This document shows positions 1 to 7,287 of a stretch of DNA of 64,000 nucleotides, one piece after another. Position 1 is the stretch's first letter. Every line of letters starts with the position of its first letter. The stretch is from assembly GCF_002727185.1 (NCBI RefSeq), contig NZ_NIZW01000009.1, forward strand, positions 238,256-302,255, written 5' to 3'. Position numbers and translations under genes: made by a program. The DNA comes from Rhodopirellula bahusiensis. GTDB lineage: Bacteria > Planctomycetota > Planctomycetia > Pirellulales > Pirellulaceae. Under the pieces are notes generated by a model. It worked only from the letters and a program-made list of their open reading frames with translations, did not search any database and was not told the origin of the DNA.

Positions 1-810
1 TTCGCTGTCACCCTGAATGTCGTTTTGGCGTTTCAGGCTCATCGTCACCGAGGACCTCGACTGATACGCCGAACCGATGACGGTGATACGGTATCGACCG
101 GTGACAGGAAACCGCAGGCCATTGTGGTCAGAGCGAAGGTTGTAGTTCTCGCCGCGGAACATGATGAGATCATCTTCGTCCAGGAAGACCGTGCCACCAC
201 CTCGGCGCACGGAACGCTGGAACCACATTTTCATGTATTGCGAATTCGCGTAGTCAAGTTCGCGCACCCTCGTCGGGTTGGCACCCTGTTGAATCGCCTC
301 ATCGAGGGCAACATCGGCAGCTTTGAGGATCCCTTTGACATGAACACTCGACATGTCCTGCTTGGCGGTAACCACATCGAACACGTCCGATTTTGTTTCC
401 GGAGGAAGGTACCGCGCGATGTCGCCACCGATACCAAGTAGATCGTGCAGCGTGTGTTCGTATTCAAGCCGGCTGAGTCGCCGCGACGGGACTCGACCGT
501 TGTTTTGTTGTTGTTGGCGGTTGACGTCAATGAGATTCGTATTGAGGAACGTCAGTGCGGCGGTTTGCGTTGGTGTGTCCGGGCGAGGTTCTGATTCCGG
601 GGGCATCTCTCCGCTGGAAATGCGGTCCACGATATTGACCCACGCACGAAACGTACTGGCGTCTTCGAAATTCCGGTCGAGCTTCGTGAAGTCGAGGCGT
701 GTTTCCGTATTCTCGTCGTGACAGGCGATGCAGGAGGATTCGATCAGTGGTTGCAGATCATCCGCATGGGATGGTTGAATGAAAATGAGTGCGAGTAGAA
801 CGGAGAGCAC
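1..810 (-). CDS. Planctomycete cytochrome c protein (DUF1587/DUF1592 type), N-terminal part
   Basis: Partial gene running off the left edge; about 270 residues are visible. It opens with a hydrophobic stretch ending PSHA, read as a signal peptide, followed by a haem c site CIACH at residues 27-31. A region beginning RVPSRRLSRLEYEHTLHDLL matches the DUF1587 signature of large planctomycete c-type cytochrome proteins, whose later DUF1592/1588/1585 domains would lie outside the window. They are thought to be exported redox proteins tied to polysaccharide breakdown. The frame stays open upstream to a TTG at 903 that overlaps the stop of the next gene, but residues 811-903 are palindromic repeat sequence, so I chose the GTG at 810. 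No clear Shine-Dalgarno supports either start. Family confidence is good; substrate is unknown. Confidence 0.8.
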   Translation of the reverse strand, partial: MLSVLLALIFIQPSHADDLQPLIESSCIACHDENTETRLDFTKLDRNFEDASTFRAWVNIVDRISSGEMPPESEPRPDTPTQTAALTFLNTNLIDVNRQQQQNNGRVPSRRLSRLEYEHTLHDLLGIGGDIARYLPPETKSDVFDVVTAKQDMSSVHVKGILKAADVALDEAIQQGANPTRVRELDYANSQYMKMWFQRSVRRGGGTVFLDEDDLIMFRGENYNLRSDHNGLRFPVTGRYRITVIGSAYQSRSSVTMSLKRQNDIQGDSE

Positions 811-906
811 GTAGCGGAAGTCGTCAAGACTTTCGGCCCATCCAGAGTGTGCCTGCCGAAAGTCTTGGCGACTTCCGCTACGACGGGCTGCGGAACTCGT
901 CAAGGC
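811..906. repeat. Palindromic repeat, copy 1
   Basis: Left arm 811-837 begins gtagcggaagtcgtcaagac; right arm 855-881 is its near-perfect reverse complement, with a short spacer. A further half-arm (cggaactcgtcaaggc) follows at 891-906 and reaches the end of the upstream gene. The same unit recurs near 4.1, 7.2, 9.1, 10.2 and 11.1 kb. It can fold as a long hairpin, like a REP or MITE element. Confidence 0.85.
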
Positions 907-3353
907 TTACTCACCGACTGAATGTAGGCGAGCAGATCGTAAATTTCAGCTTCCGAATACGTATCCAGCAGTCCCGTCGGCATCGTTGAGATATCCGCTG
1001 TCTTTCTTGCTTCAATCGAAGCCTTCGGCATCACTTCAATCTTCTCCGGCTTCAAAAGGTTCGGAATGAATTGAACTTCTTGATCATTTTCCTTGATCAC
1101 CAGGCCTGTCCTCATTTGACCATCGTCGCCGAGGATCATCTGAGTTTGAAACTCTTTGTTGATCTCCGCCGAAGGCCGCACGATCTGAGTCAGCAACTTG
1201 GATCCCCGAAATTGCTTGGTAACCTCGGACAGACCGGGACCAAGCTTCTTTTCCCCCGGACCGATGTTATGGCAACGGCTACACGTCGCCTGTTCAAAAA
1301 CGAGTTTTCCTCGTTCCAGGTTGCGCTGGCCCAGGTTGTCTGGAGCGTTACCAAAGCCGTGGTGTTGCCACTTTTTCACGAAGCGACGCTTCACCGGCAA
1401 ATCGTGGTTGATGACGTGGTCGATGATCTTGACAAAGAACTGTCCATCGCCGCGTCGGTCCGGATGTGTCTGCCGGAATTCATGCCATAGGGAACCGGCA
1501 AGATCGCGTTCGTGTTTCTCAAATGCGGCCATGCGCTTGTCGACGTATTCCTGGTGAGGCGTCTTTTTGTACGCTTCGGGCAGCGGTGCCGCGTCGATCT
1601 TGGCGAACAATTCAGCGTGGCCCAGGCTCGTCGACGGTTTGACCTTGGGTGCATCCGCGAGTTTGCCCACATCGTGATTGCCGTCATAGTGCTTCGGCGC
1701 GAGCTTGATCCCGCCGCCTTCGGGAAGCACCTTCGGCAGGGAAATGCGGATCACGGCACCAACGCCGCGCTCCATGTGCCGGGCCGGCCCCGAAGTGCTC
1801 GTCCAAACATTACCGTCATCATCAAACTCGATTTCACGCGTGTAGGAAACTCGCGTGGGCAGACGGTATTCGACCAGCGTTTCCGTCTTTGGATCGAAGC
1901 GATTGATGGTGTCGTTACCGGTGCCGCAGACCCAGACGATGCCGTTCTTGTCGACATTCAACGCGTACGGAATCTGATTCTCGGCATCGGGCAACTCGTA
2001 GACGGTCCACTTCTCGTCGGTCGGATCGAACTTGCCAAAGACGCCTGAGCCGAACCCGGGCACCCAAACCATACCATCGGGAGCGACGTGCAAACGACGA
2101 GGGCCTCGGAAGGGCGGATTCCATTCTTTGATGTCGCCGTCCGGGGCGGTCGGATCAATGCGACCGATGCGGTTGCCATTCAGCTTGGAATACCAAATCT
2201 TTCCATCGATGGGTGAGTAGTCGATTCCATACGGCGTGATGCCTCGCGATTCGCCTCGACCTGCGCCCATGGCCTGTCCGGCGTTGAGCAGCTTGTATTC
2301 TTTGACTTCATGTGTTTCCGGATGAATCCAGAAGCATGAATTCGAACCGGCGTCGGTGTACCAGATCAGGCCTTCTGGATCTTCCGGGTTGATTCGCAAC
2401 GTATGTGGATAACCGCCACGCCGTTTGGGCGCCTCCGCGCTGCTGTAGGTTTCGAACTCCCGAGTTGTAACGTCATACCGCACCATTTGGCCCGTCGCGC
2501 ACATGGTGGTCCACATGCTGTCGTCGTTGGCAGTTTCGATCGAGTGCGGACCATACGTGCCGCGCGGGTATTGCTGAGCTCGCTGTTCTCCCGTTTTCGG
2601 ATTGAGGACGAGCAATCGATGCTGACTGATGTTGACGGCGTAGACGTTGCCGTCTGGGCCGATTTCCAGGTCGTGAAAGGAACCTTTCAGCGGCTCATCC
2701 AGCTCCCACATGGTGATTGTGGCAGCAGCGGCCGCACCGGTTGACGGCGGCGGTGGTTGGAATTCAGGCCAATTTTTGACGGCATCGTCTTTGTAAGTCT
2801 CCATCAGACGCTGAACAATGCTGTCCTGCGTGTGCGGATAAAGACCACCAAAACCATCCATGCGGCGAATCATGGTTTCCCAGTCGACCGGCTTTTCGGG
2901 TGTGCGAAACCCCAGGGAACCAATCTGGTGACAATAGGAGCACATCATCTTGAAGTTCATGCGGTCCCGCGGGTCGTCGAACTTGAGCATGCTGAACGCA
3001 CTGCTGGCCGGACGTTGCAGTTCGAGTTCTTCGCCTTCGGCTCCGCGCGTTTTGATCGTAAGATCGTCAGTTCCCGCCGCGATCTTGCTGTTCCACTGGT
3101 CGGCGAGCCCCATCAGCCGCGTTCGAATGTTGTGATCAACATTCCGCAGACCTGTGATCTCGAACGAACCATCCTTTTGCGAGAATACGGAGGTCCACTT
3201 GCGATGCGCATCGTCGATTGCGGACACCATGACGCCTTCGATCGCCTTTCCGGATGCATCGACGATCGTGCCGCGAATGGATTCTGCCTGCGACTGGCCG
3301 ATCATGAACAGACTCACGGCAGTCATAGCGAACAATGATATCCAGCTTCTCAT
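900..3353 (-). CDS. Vgb-type (virginiamycin B lyase-like) beta-propeller protein with two haem c sites
   Basis: An 817-residue exported protein. Order of parts: signal peptide (1-23, ending SQA), a carboxypeptidase-regulatory-like beta domain (about 25-100), a haem c motif CSYCH (138-142), a propeller with repeated GPDGNVY/DGKIWY/NGIVWV blades typical of Vgb lyase-like proteins (about 215-545), a helical module (580-647), and a C-terminal cytochrome c domain with CSRCH near residue 691. The Vgb fold is known from streptogramin lyase, but with two haems a periplasmic redox role is more likely. The module at 580-647 also occurs at the end of the sulfatase at 7.3 kb. Start is the ATG at 3353, three bases after a small upstream reading frame; a TTG one codon earlier is possible. 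The last bases overlap repeat copy 1. Confidence 0.85.
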   Translation of the reverse strand: MRSWISLFAMTAVSLFMIGQSQAESIRGTIVDASGKAIEGVMVSAIDDAHRKWTSVFSQKDGSFEITGLRNVDHNIRTRLMGLADQWNSKIAAGTDDLTIKTRGAEGEELELQRPASSAFSMLKFDDPRDRMNFKMMCSYCHQIGSLGFRTPEKPVDWETMIRRMDGFGGLYPHTQDSIVQRLMETYKDDAVKNWPEFQPPPPSTGAAAAATITMWELDEPLKGSFHDLEIGPDGNVYAVNISQHRLLVLNPKTGEQRAQQYPRGTYGPHSIETANDDSMWTTMCATGQMVRYDVTTREFETYSSAEAPKRRGGYPHTLRINPEDPEGLIWYTDAGSNSCFWIHPETHEVKEYKLLNAGQAMGAGRGESRGITPYGIDYSPIDGKIWYSKLNGNRIGRIDPTAPDGDIKEWNPPFRGPRRLHVAPDGMVWVPGFGSGVFGKFDPTDEKWTVYELPDAENQIPYALNVDKNGIVWVCGTGNDTINRFDPKTETLVEYRLPTRVSYTREIEFDDDGNVWTSTSGPARHMERGVGAVIRISLPKVLPEGGGIKLAPKHYDGNHDVGKLADAPKVKPSTSLGHAELFAKIDAAPLPEAYKKTPHQEYVDKRMAAFEKHERDLAGSLWHEFRQTHPDRRGDGQFFVKIIDHVINHDLPVKRRFVKKWQHHGFGNAPDNLGQRNLERGKLVFEQATCSRCHNIGPGEKKLGPGLSEVTKQFRGSKLLTQIVRPSAEINKEFQTQMILGDDGQMRTGLVIKENDQEVQFIPNLLKPEKIEVMPKASIEARKTADISTMPTGLLDTYSEAEIYDLLAYIQSVSKP
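1413..1616 (-). other. 68-residue module shared with the sulfatase protein
   Basis: This segment encodes residues 580-647 of the Vgb-type protein. Aligned by eye and without gaps to residues 889-956 of the sulfatase fusion (7325-7528), it shows 31 of 68 identities. Conserved positions include PLP, HQ.YVD..MA, LW.E.R and FVKI..HV. I do not recognise it as a named domain. Confidence 0.75.
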
Positions 3354-3356
3354 CAA

Positions 3357-3482
3357 TCAGTTCTCCAGCAGGGCCAGCAATTCACGGACGTTGACGCATT
3401 CCAGTCGGTGGTCGCCGACCGCTACATATAACAGAACCACGAAAACGTCCGAATCGTGGACGAAATTCTCTCCAAAAACCAT
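3357..3482 (-). CDS. Small 41-residue open reading frame linking two genes
   Basis: The ATG overlaps the stop of the upstream cytochrome gene (ATGA) and the TGA lies three bases before the ATG of the Vgb-type gene, so the frame fills the gap exactly. The product has a hydrophobic core (VFVVLLYVAV) and a leucine-rich end (VRELLALLEN). It may be a translationally coupled peptide or the remnant of a longer domain. No family is recognised and it may not be translated as a stable protein. Confidence 0.4.
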   Translation of the reverse strand: MVFGENFVHDSDVFVVLLYVAVGDHRLECVNVRELLALLEN

Positions 3483-4237
3483 CACTCAGAGTCTGACGAC
3501 GTATCGAGCACCGTGGCTTTCAGAATCAGCTCCCGAAAACGCTCATCAGAGACGTCATCAAGAAGCTTCAAAAATGCGATCAGGTTCGACTTGTCTTCTG
3601 CGCTCAGTTGCATGACGGAATACTCGTCGCTGATCTCATCCGCGTCTCCGGATTGCTTTCGATGCAACGCGTCGAGTTTCAACTTCATTGCCTTCTGCAG
3701 GTCAACTCCGCGACTGACAGAGTCTCGCAACGACGGCGTGAGCATCGCTTCCTCTGCTTTGGTGACGATGTGCGATCTACCGTCACGGAAATCGGGCAGC
3801 GTATGACAGGCGGCACAATTGCCGACACTGGCCGCTCCTTCGTACCTGAGAAACGTCTTGAAGCCTTCGTAGGCAGGCCGATCCATGCCGGGCGGTGCCT
3901 TCAGCAGGATTCGTCCTTCCTGATTCGCCAGACGACTGAAAATCCGTGCGGCGAAATCTTCCGGCGTTTCTTCGTCGTACGATTGATCTGGAATGCGGTT
4001 CACGTAGGAGAACGCATCGAAGACAGAACGCTTTGTTGTGGCGAGACGATGAATGCGAGTCTTCGTTTCGATACCATTCGTTTCAGGCGTAGCGAAAGTC
4101 GTCGAAACTTTCGAATCACCACCCTCGTCCGATCGAAACTCGTGACGAGTTTCGCTTTGAGTCGGAGGCGTAGCGGCCTTGGCAAAACCGGGGCAAGCCG
4201 GCAACAGAAAGCAAAAGAATTTGAGGATCGTTTTCAT
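3482..4237 (-). CDS. Exported c-type cytochrome, single haem
   Basis: A 251-residue protein with a signal peptide (MKTILKFFCFLLPACPGFAKA) and one haem c motif, NCAACH, near residue 140. The surrounding LRYEGAASVGNCAACHTLPD and the later LSAEDKSNLIAFLKLL resemble the C-terminal half of di-haem cytochrome c peroxidase-like proteins. Its position ahead of the Vgb-type cytochrome in the same direction suggests both act in one periplasmic electron chain. Residues about 28-50 (TRHEFRS...SKVSTTFATP) are encoded by a copy of the palindromic repeat lying in frame just after the signal peptide. That stretch looks like added sequence rather than part of the domain. Confidence 0.75.
   Translation of the reverse strand: MKTILKFFCFLLPACPGFAKAATPPTQSETRHEFRSDEGGDSKVSTTFATPETNGIETKTRIHRLATTKRSVFDAFSYVNRIPDQSYDEETPEDFAARIFSRLANQEGRILLKAPPGMDRPAYEGFKTFLRYEGAASVGNCAACHTLPDFRDGRSHIVTKAEEAMLTPSLRDSVSRGVDLQKAMKLKLDALHRKQSGDADEISDEYSVMQLSAEDKSNLIAFLKLLDDVSDERFRELILKATVLDTSSDSE
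4088..4156. repeat. Palindromic repeat, copy 2, inside a coding sequence
   Basis: A diverged copy: gtagcgaaagtcgtcgaaactttcga at about 4089-4114 and tcgaaactcgtgacgagtttcgct at about 4133-4156. Both arms are read through in frame as part of the cytochrome gene. Confidence 0.75.
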
Positions 4238-4303
4238 CTTATTAATTCAGTCGCTTAAATCGTGGCAACTGAACATATTCAAGAAATAGCTGGTATAGCA
4301 TTA

Positions 4304-5341
4304 TCACTCATTTGACTTTTTGAGATACTTGTCGAACCAGTTGAGTTCCATTTTCAGGATTGCATCCTGATGTTCGCCGTAGATACCGTAGTGAGTCATG
4401 CCCTCGATGACATGGTATTCAACGGGTGAGCTGTTCTCCTTTACGATCTGCGCCACAAGCCCACCTTGCTGGGTAATGTCCATCAACTCCTCGTTGCCAG
4501 CATCGATGATCATCAGTGGGGTCTTGAGCTTTTCCACCGCTCGGAAAACATCGTAGACGACGTTTTTCGAAGGGTTGTAGCGAATGTGCTTATAAGCGGC
4601 CATCGTTCCGCCTGGAGCTCCGGTCTTGAAGGGAACCGGTTCGACCTCGCCGCGAGCCTGTTGAGCCATCAGGGTGTACGCATGCTGGTAGTAAGGTAGA
4701 CCGCGCTGCCCTCCCATGCCCGGCACTTGCGCGACGGCACATTTGACACGCGGGTCATTCGCGGCCATCCAGGTTGCCAGTCCACCGCCGTAGCTGGTGC
4801 CAAAAACTCCGATGCGTTCAAAGTCGACGTTCGGTTCACCGGCGATGAAGCCGATGGCGTTGCGGATATCGGTGATTTGGTCACCAAAGTCCATCTGCCA
4901 GCGGATCGCGCGTGCCTTGACGGCGACCTTGCCCTCGGCATCCGGTTCCGGCATTTCCTCCAGCATCATCAATCGGCTGTCGCTCTCGCCCCAACCGCGG
5001 TAGTCGAAGTTGAGGAAGGCGTAGCCGCGCCGGGCACTCTCGACGCCTAGCTTGATCGACCACGGCATCTTCTTTACTCCGCCCGTACCATGAACGAAGA
5101 CGATGGCGGGTAGCTTGACATCTGCGGCAACATTCTTTGGCAGGTACACGTCGCCAGCCATGCGCGTTCCATCGCTCCAGATCACCACCTGCTTCCGCAT
5201 CACGTCGTCAGGCAGCGGAGGGTAGGGCTTGGCCTTCCAGGCGGCTCGCGACACGTCTTCCTGCGCAAAGGTAGGAAGGTTGAAAGGCAGTGCCAGCAGA
5301 CACAAGCCAACGGCAAGGATTTGATTTCGACTCATTATCAT
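4304..5341 (-). CDS. Exported alpha/beta hydrolase (dienelactone hydrolase / S15 peptidase-like)
   Basis: A protein of about 345 residues with an N-terminal signal peptide (ILAVGLCLLALPFNLPTFAQ). The alpha/beta-hydrolase landmarks are visible: oxyanion region FVHGTGG, nucleophile elbow GTSYGG (Ser), acidic residue in IIDAGNEELMD, and histidine in GMTHYG near the end. This suggests an esterase or peptidase acting outside the cytoplasm; the substrate cannot be read from sequence. Start is the ATG at 5341, preceded by gagaag at a plausible distance; an in-frame ATG lies two codons later. It begins 25 bases after the PQQ-propeller gene ends, so the two are probably cotranscribed. Confidence 0.8.
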   Translation of the reverse strand: MIMSRNQILAVGLCLLALPFNLPTFAQEDVSRAAWKAKPYPPLPDDVMRKQVVIWSDGTRMAGDVYLPKNVAADVKLPAIVFVHGTGGVKKMPWSIKLGVESARRGYAFLNFDYRGWGESDSRLMMLEEMPEPDAEGKVAVKARAIRWQMDFGDQITDIRNAIGFIAGEPNVDFERIGVFGTSYGGGLATWMAANDPRVKCAVAQVPGMGGQRGLPYYQHAYTLMAQQARGEVEPVPFKTGAPGGTMAAYKHIRYNPSKNVVYDVFRAVEKLKTPLMIIDAGNEELMDITQQGGLVAQIVKENSSPVEYHVIEGMTHYGIYGEHQDAILKMELNWFDKYLKKSNE

Positions 5342-5366
5342 TATACTTCTCTGCTCGATTTTCGCG

Positions 5367-7139
5367 TTACTCAGTTCCCGCTCCCATGCGATCGATTTCA
5401 TCCTCTCCGGGGAGGCCAAAGGAGATCAGGGAACCCTCTAATTGTTGTTTCAGAAAAAGCATGCTCCCGGTCCCGACATAGATTCGGCCCCGAGAGATCG
5501 ACGGCCCGCTCCACACTGTGCCGACGTGCAAGTCCTTGACCGTCCTTCCGGTCATTGCATCGACGACGATCAAGCGCTCGCTGACCGTGCTCGTGAAGCA
5601 GGCGATGCCGCCAGCGTTCAAGGCGATGCCCGAAGCGATTGGGTCACCGCCGTCGTAACCGGGCACCCGAATGCGTGGCCGCTCGTGTCGCCAATGCTCG
5701 TCTGCAAGGTTGGCCGACAGACAAACAACGCGACCGGCTTCCGGCCAGTCCGGCGTGATCGTTGTGCTGGTGAGCCAGTCGATACCATTGGTGAAGACGC
5801 GTTTGCCGTCGGTGGCGCAACCTGTCTGGATACCGCCAATCGTACTGGGTAACGCGATCATCCGAGGATGGCGTTTCGGATCCAGCGGGTACTTCGGCTT
5901 GCCCGTGTAAACTGGCGTGTTCCCAAAAATGCGCCCGTCTGCCGAGTCAAGCAGGTAGAAGCCTCCGTTCTTGCAGCCGACGCCGAGCACTGTGGCGGGT
6001 GACCCATCGGGCGTGGGCAGCGTATAGATCTTGGGCGTGTCACCAACGGAACAGTCTTTGTAGACCCCAGCCGCCGGATCATACCCGGCCATTGCATGGT
6101 TGAAGACGTCATTCTTGTTCAACTGGGTGACCCATTTCTCGGCGCCGTTCTTGACGTCCACCGCGATCACGGCGGCAGAGTACTCGGTGTAGAGCCGAGC
6201 GTCGTCCTCCGTTGGTTCGCGCGGTGAATTGTGCACGTCTGTTCCGAAGAAGATCGTGCCCGTGGCGGCATCGAAGGACGGCGTGCACCAGACCGAACTC
6301 GTCGATGGTCCATAGTGGTAGGTACGCGTTCCCTTGACGTCCTCGATCGTGATCGGCTTGCTGAACAGACGTGGCTTCTCACCGACCTCGTACTTCCAAA
6401 CCACCTCACCGTCGTCCGGGTTGAAAGCGACGACGAAACCACGCCCCTGGCAGCAGGGATAGTTCGGATCGATGGGCTGCGAATGCTCGTAACCGCCCCC
6501 GCCCACGATGACTTTTCCGTCCGCGAGGATAGCCGAAGCATTGAAAAGATTGGCGTCGTGATGACCGGGAAAACCTAGCGTTCGGGTGTCAACCTTCCAC
6601 AACTCCCTGCCGGTCAGCCGGTCGAGTGCATAAAAAACGCCAGCATTATTGCCGATGTATACCGCTTTGTCCGTGACCAGTGGGGACGCCAGGAAACCGG
6701 CACCAGCATCGATCCGATTGAAGCCGCCCTTGGGCAACTCGACCGTCGCTCCCTCGCCAGGACGGAACACCCAGGCCACCTGGCCGTTTGGCTTGAGTTT
6801 GTAGAAGGCCGGAAACGATCCTGTGCCGAAGTAGACGTAGCCGTTAACCACCGCCGGTGTCCCGTGGATCACACCGATCTCCGCTGTCGAACCATCCGGC
6901 GGAAACCGCCATTTTTCGACTAGCTGCGGAGCCGTCTGCGGCGTCAGAGTTTTCTCGTCAGCGTTGTATCTCCAACCGCTCACCCCGTTGTTGTAGCTCT
7001 CCCAGTCGGCGTCGACCACGGGCGGAACGCTCTGCTCCGCAGCCTTTGCCGCCAGGCCTACGACGAGCAAGGAGATGACTGCGACAAGCACACTCGATCG
7101 ATAGATCAGCCGTGATTGCAGATGGTCTGGTTCTTTCAT
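5367..7139 (-). CDS. PQQ-type beta-propeller protein (quinoprotein dehydrogenase-like)
   Basis: A 590-residue protein with an N-terminal hydrophobic segment (SVLVAVISLLVVGLAAKAA) acting as signal peptide or anchor. Repeated blades such as GYVYFGTGS, KAVYIGNNAGVFYALDRLTG and GRIYVGTG are typical of PQQ or PQQ-like propellers. Adjacent cysteines in NYPCCQGRGFVVAFNPDDG precede a tryptophan-docking blade, recalling the vicinal disulfide of quinoprotein alcohol dehydrogenases. A sugar or alcohol dehydrogenase is plausible; a structural propeller without cofactor is the alternative. ATG at 7139. The gene lies between repeat copy 3 and the hydrolase, on the same strand. Confidence 0.75.
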   Translation of the reverse strand: MKEPDHLQSRLIYRSSVLVAVISLLVVGLAAKAAEQSVPPVVDADWESYNNGVSGWRYNADEKTLTPQTAPQLVEKWRFPPDGSTAEIGVIHGTPAVVNGYVYFGTGSFPAFYKLKPNGQVAWVFRPGEGATVELPKGGFNRIDAGAGFLASPLVTDKAVYIGNNAGVFYALDRLTGRELWKVDTRTLGFPGHHDANLFNASAILADGKVIVGGGGYEHSQPIDPNYPCCQGRGFVVAFNPDDGEVVWKYEVGEKPRLFSKPITIEDVKGTRTYHYGPSTSSVWCTPSFDAATGTIFFGTDVHNSPREPTEDDARLYTEYSAAVIAVDVKNGAEKWVTQLNKNDVFNHAMAGYDPAAGVYKDCSVGDTPKIYTLPTPDGSPATVLGVGCKNGGFYLLDSADGRIFGNTPVYTGKPKYPLDPKRHPRMIALPSTIGGIQTGCATDGKRVFTNGIDWLTSTTITPDWPEAGRVVCLSANLADEHWRHERPRIRVPGYDGGDPIASGIALNAGGIACFTSTVSERLIVVDAMTGRTVKDLHVGTVWSGPSISRGRIYVGTGSMLFLKQQLEGSLISFGLPGEDEIDRMGAGTE

Positions 7140-7208
7140 TTCCAATGTCAATGGTGGGGTTTCGCGTGATTTGTGAACGTCATGTTGAGACGTACAGGCG
7201 ATGTCTTC

Positions 7209-7287
7209 GTAGCGGAAGTCGTCAAGACTTTCGAAGATGGACGCGAACCATTGCGAGGCTACCGAAACTCTTGACGAGTTCCGCTAC
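7209..7287. repeat. Palindromic repeat, copy 3
   Basis: Left arm 7209-7233 (gtagcggaagtcgtcaagac...), right arm 7262-7287 (ccgaaactcttgacgagttc...). It lies between the PQQ propeller gene and the sulfatase gene, and its right arm encodes the last residues (GTRQEFR) and stop of the sulfatase. Confidence 0.85.

Noticed and set aside
811..906. A CRISPR array formed by the repeated units
   Set aside because: Copies are kilobases apart, are internally palindromic and have no regular unique spacers.
2757..3338. Long plus-strand frames within the cytochrome and sulfatase genes
   Set aside because: These are antisense shadows of strongly supported minus-strand proteins with signal peptides and haem or sulfatase motifs.
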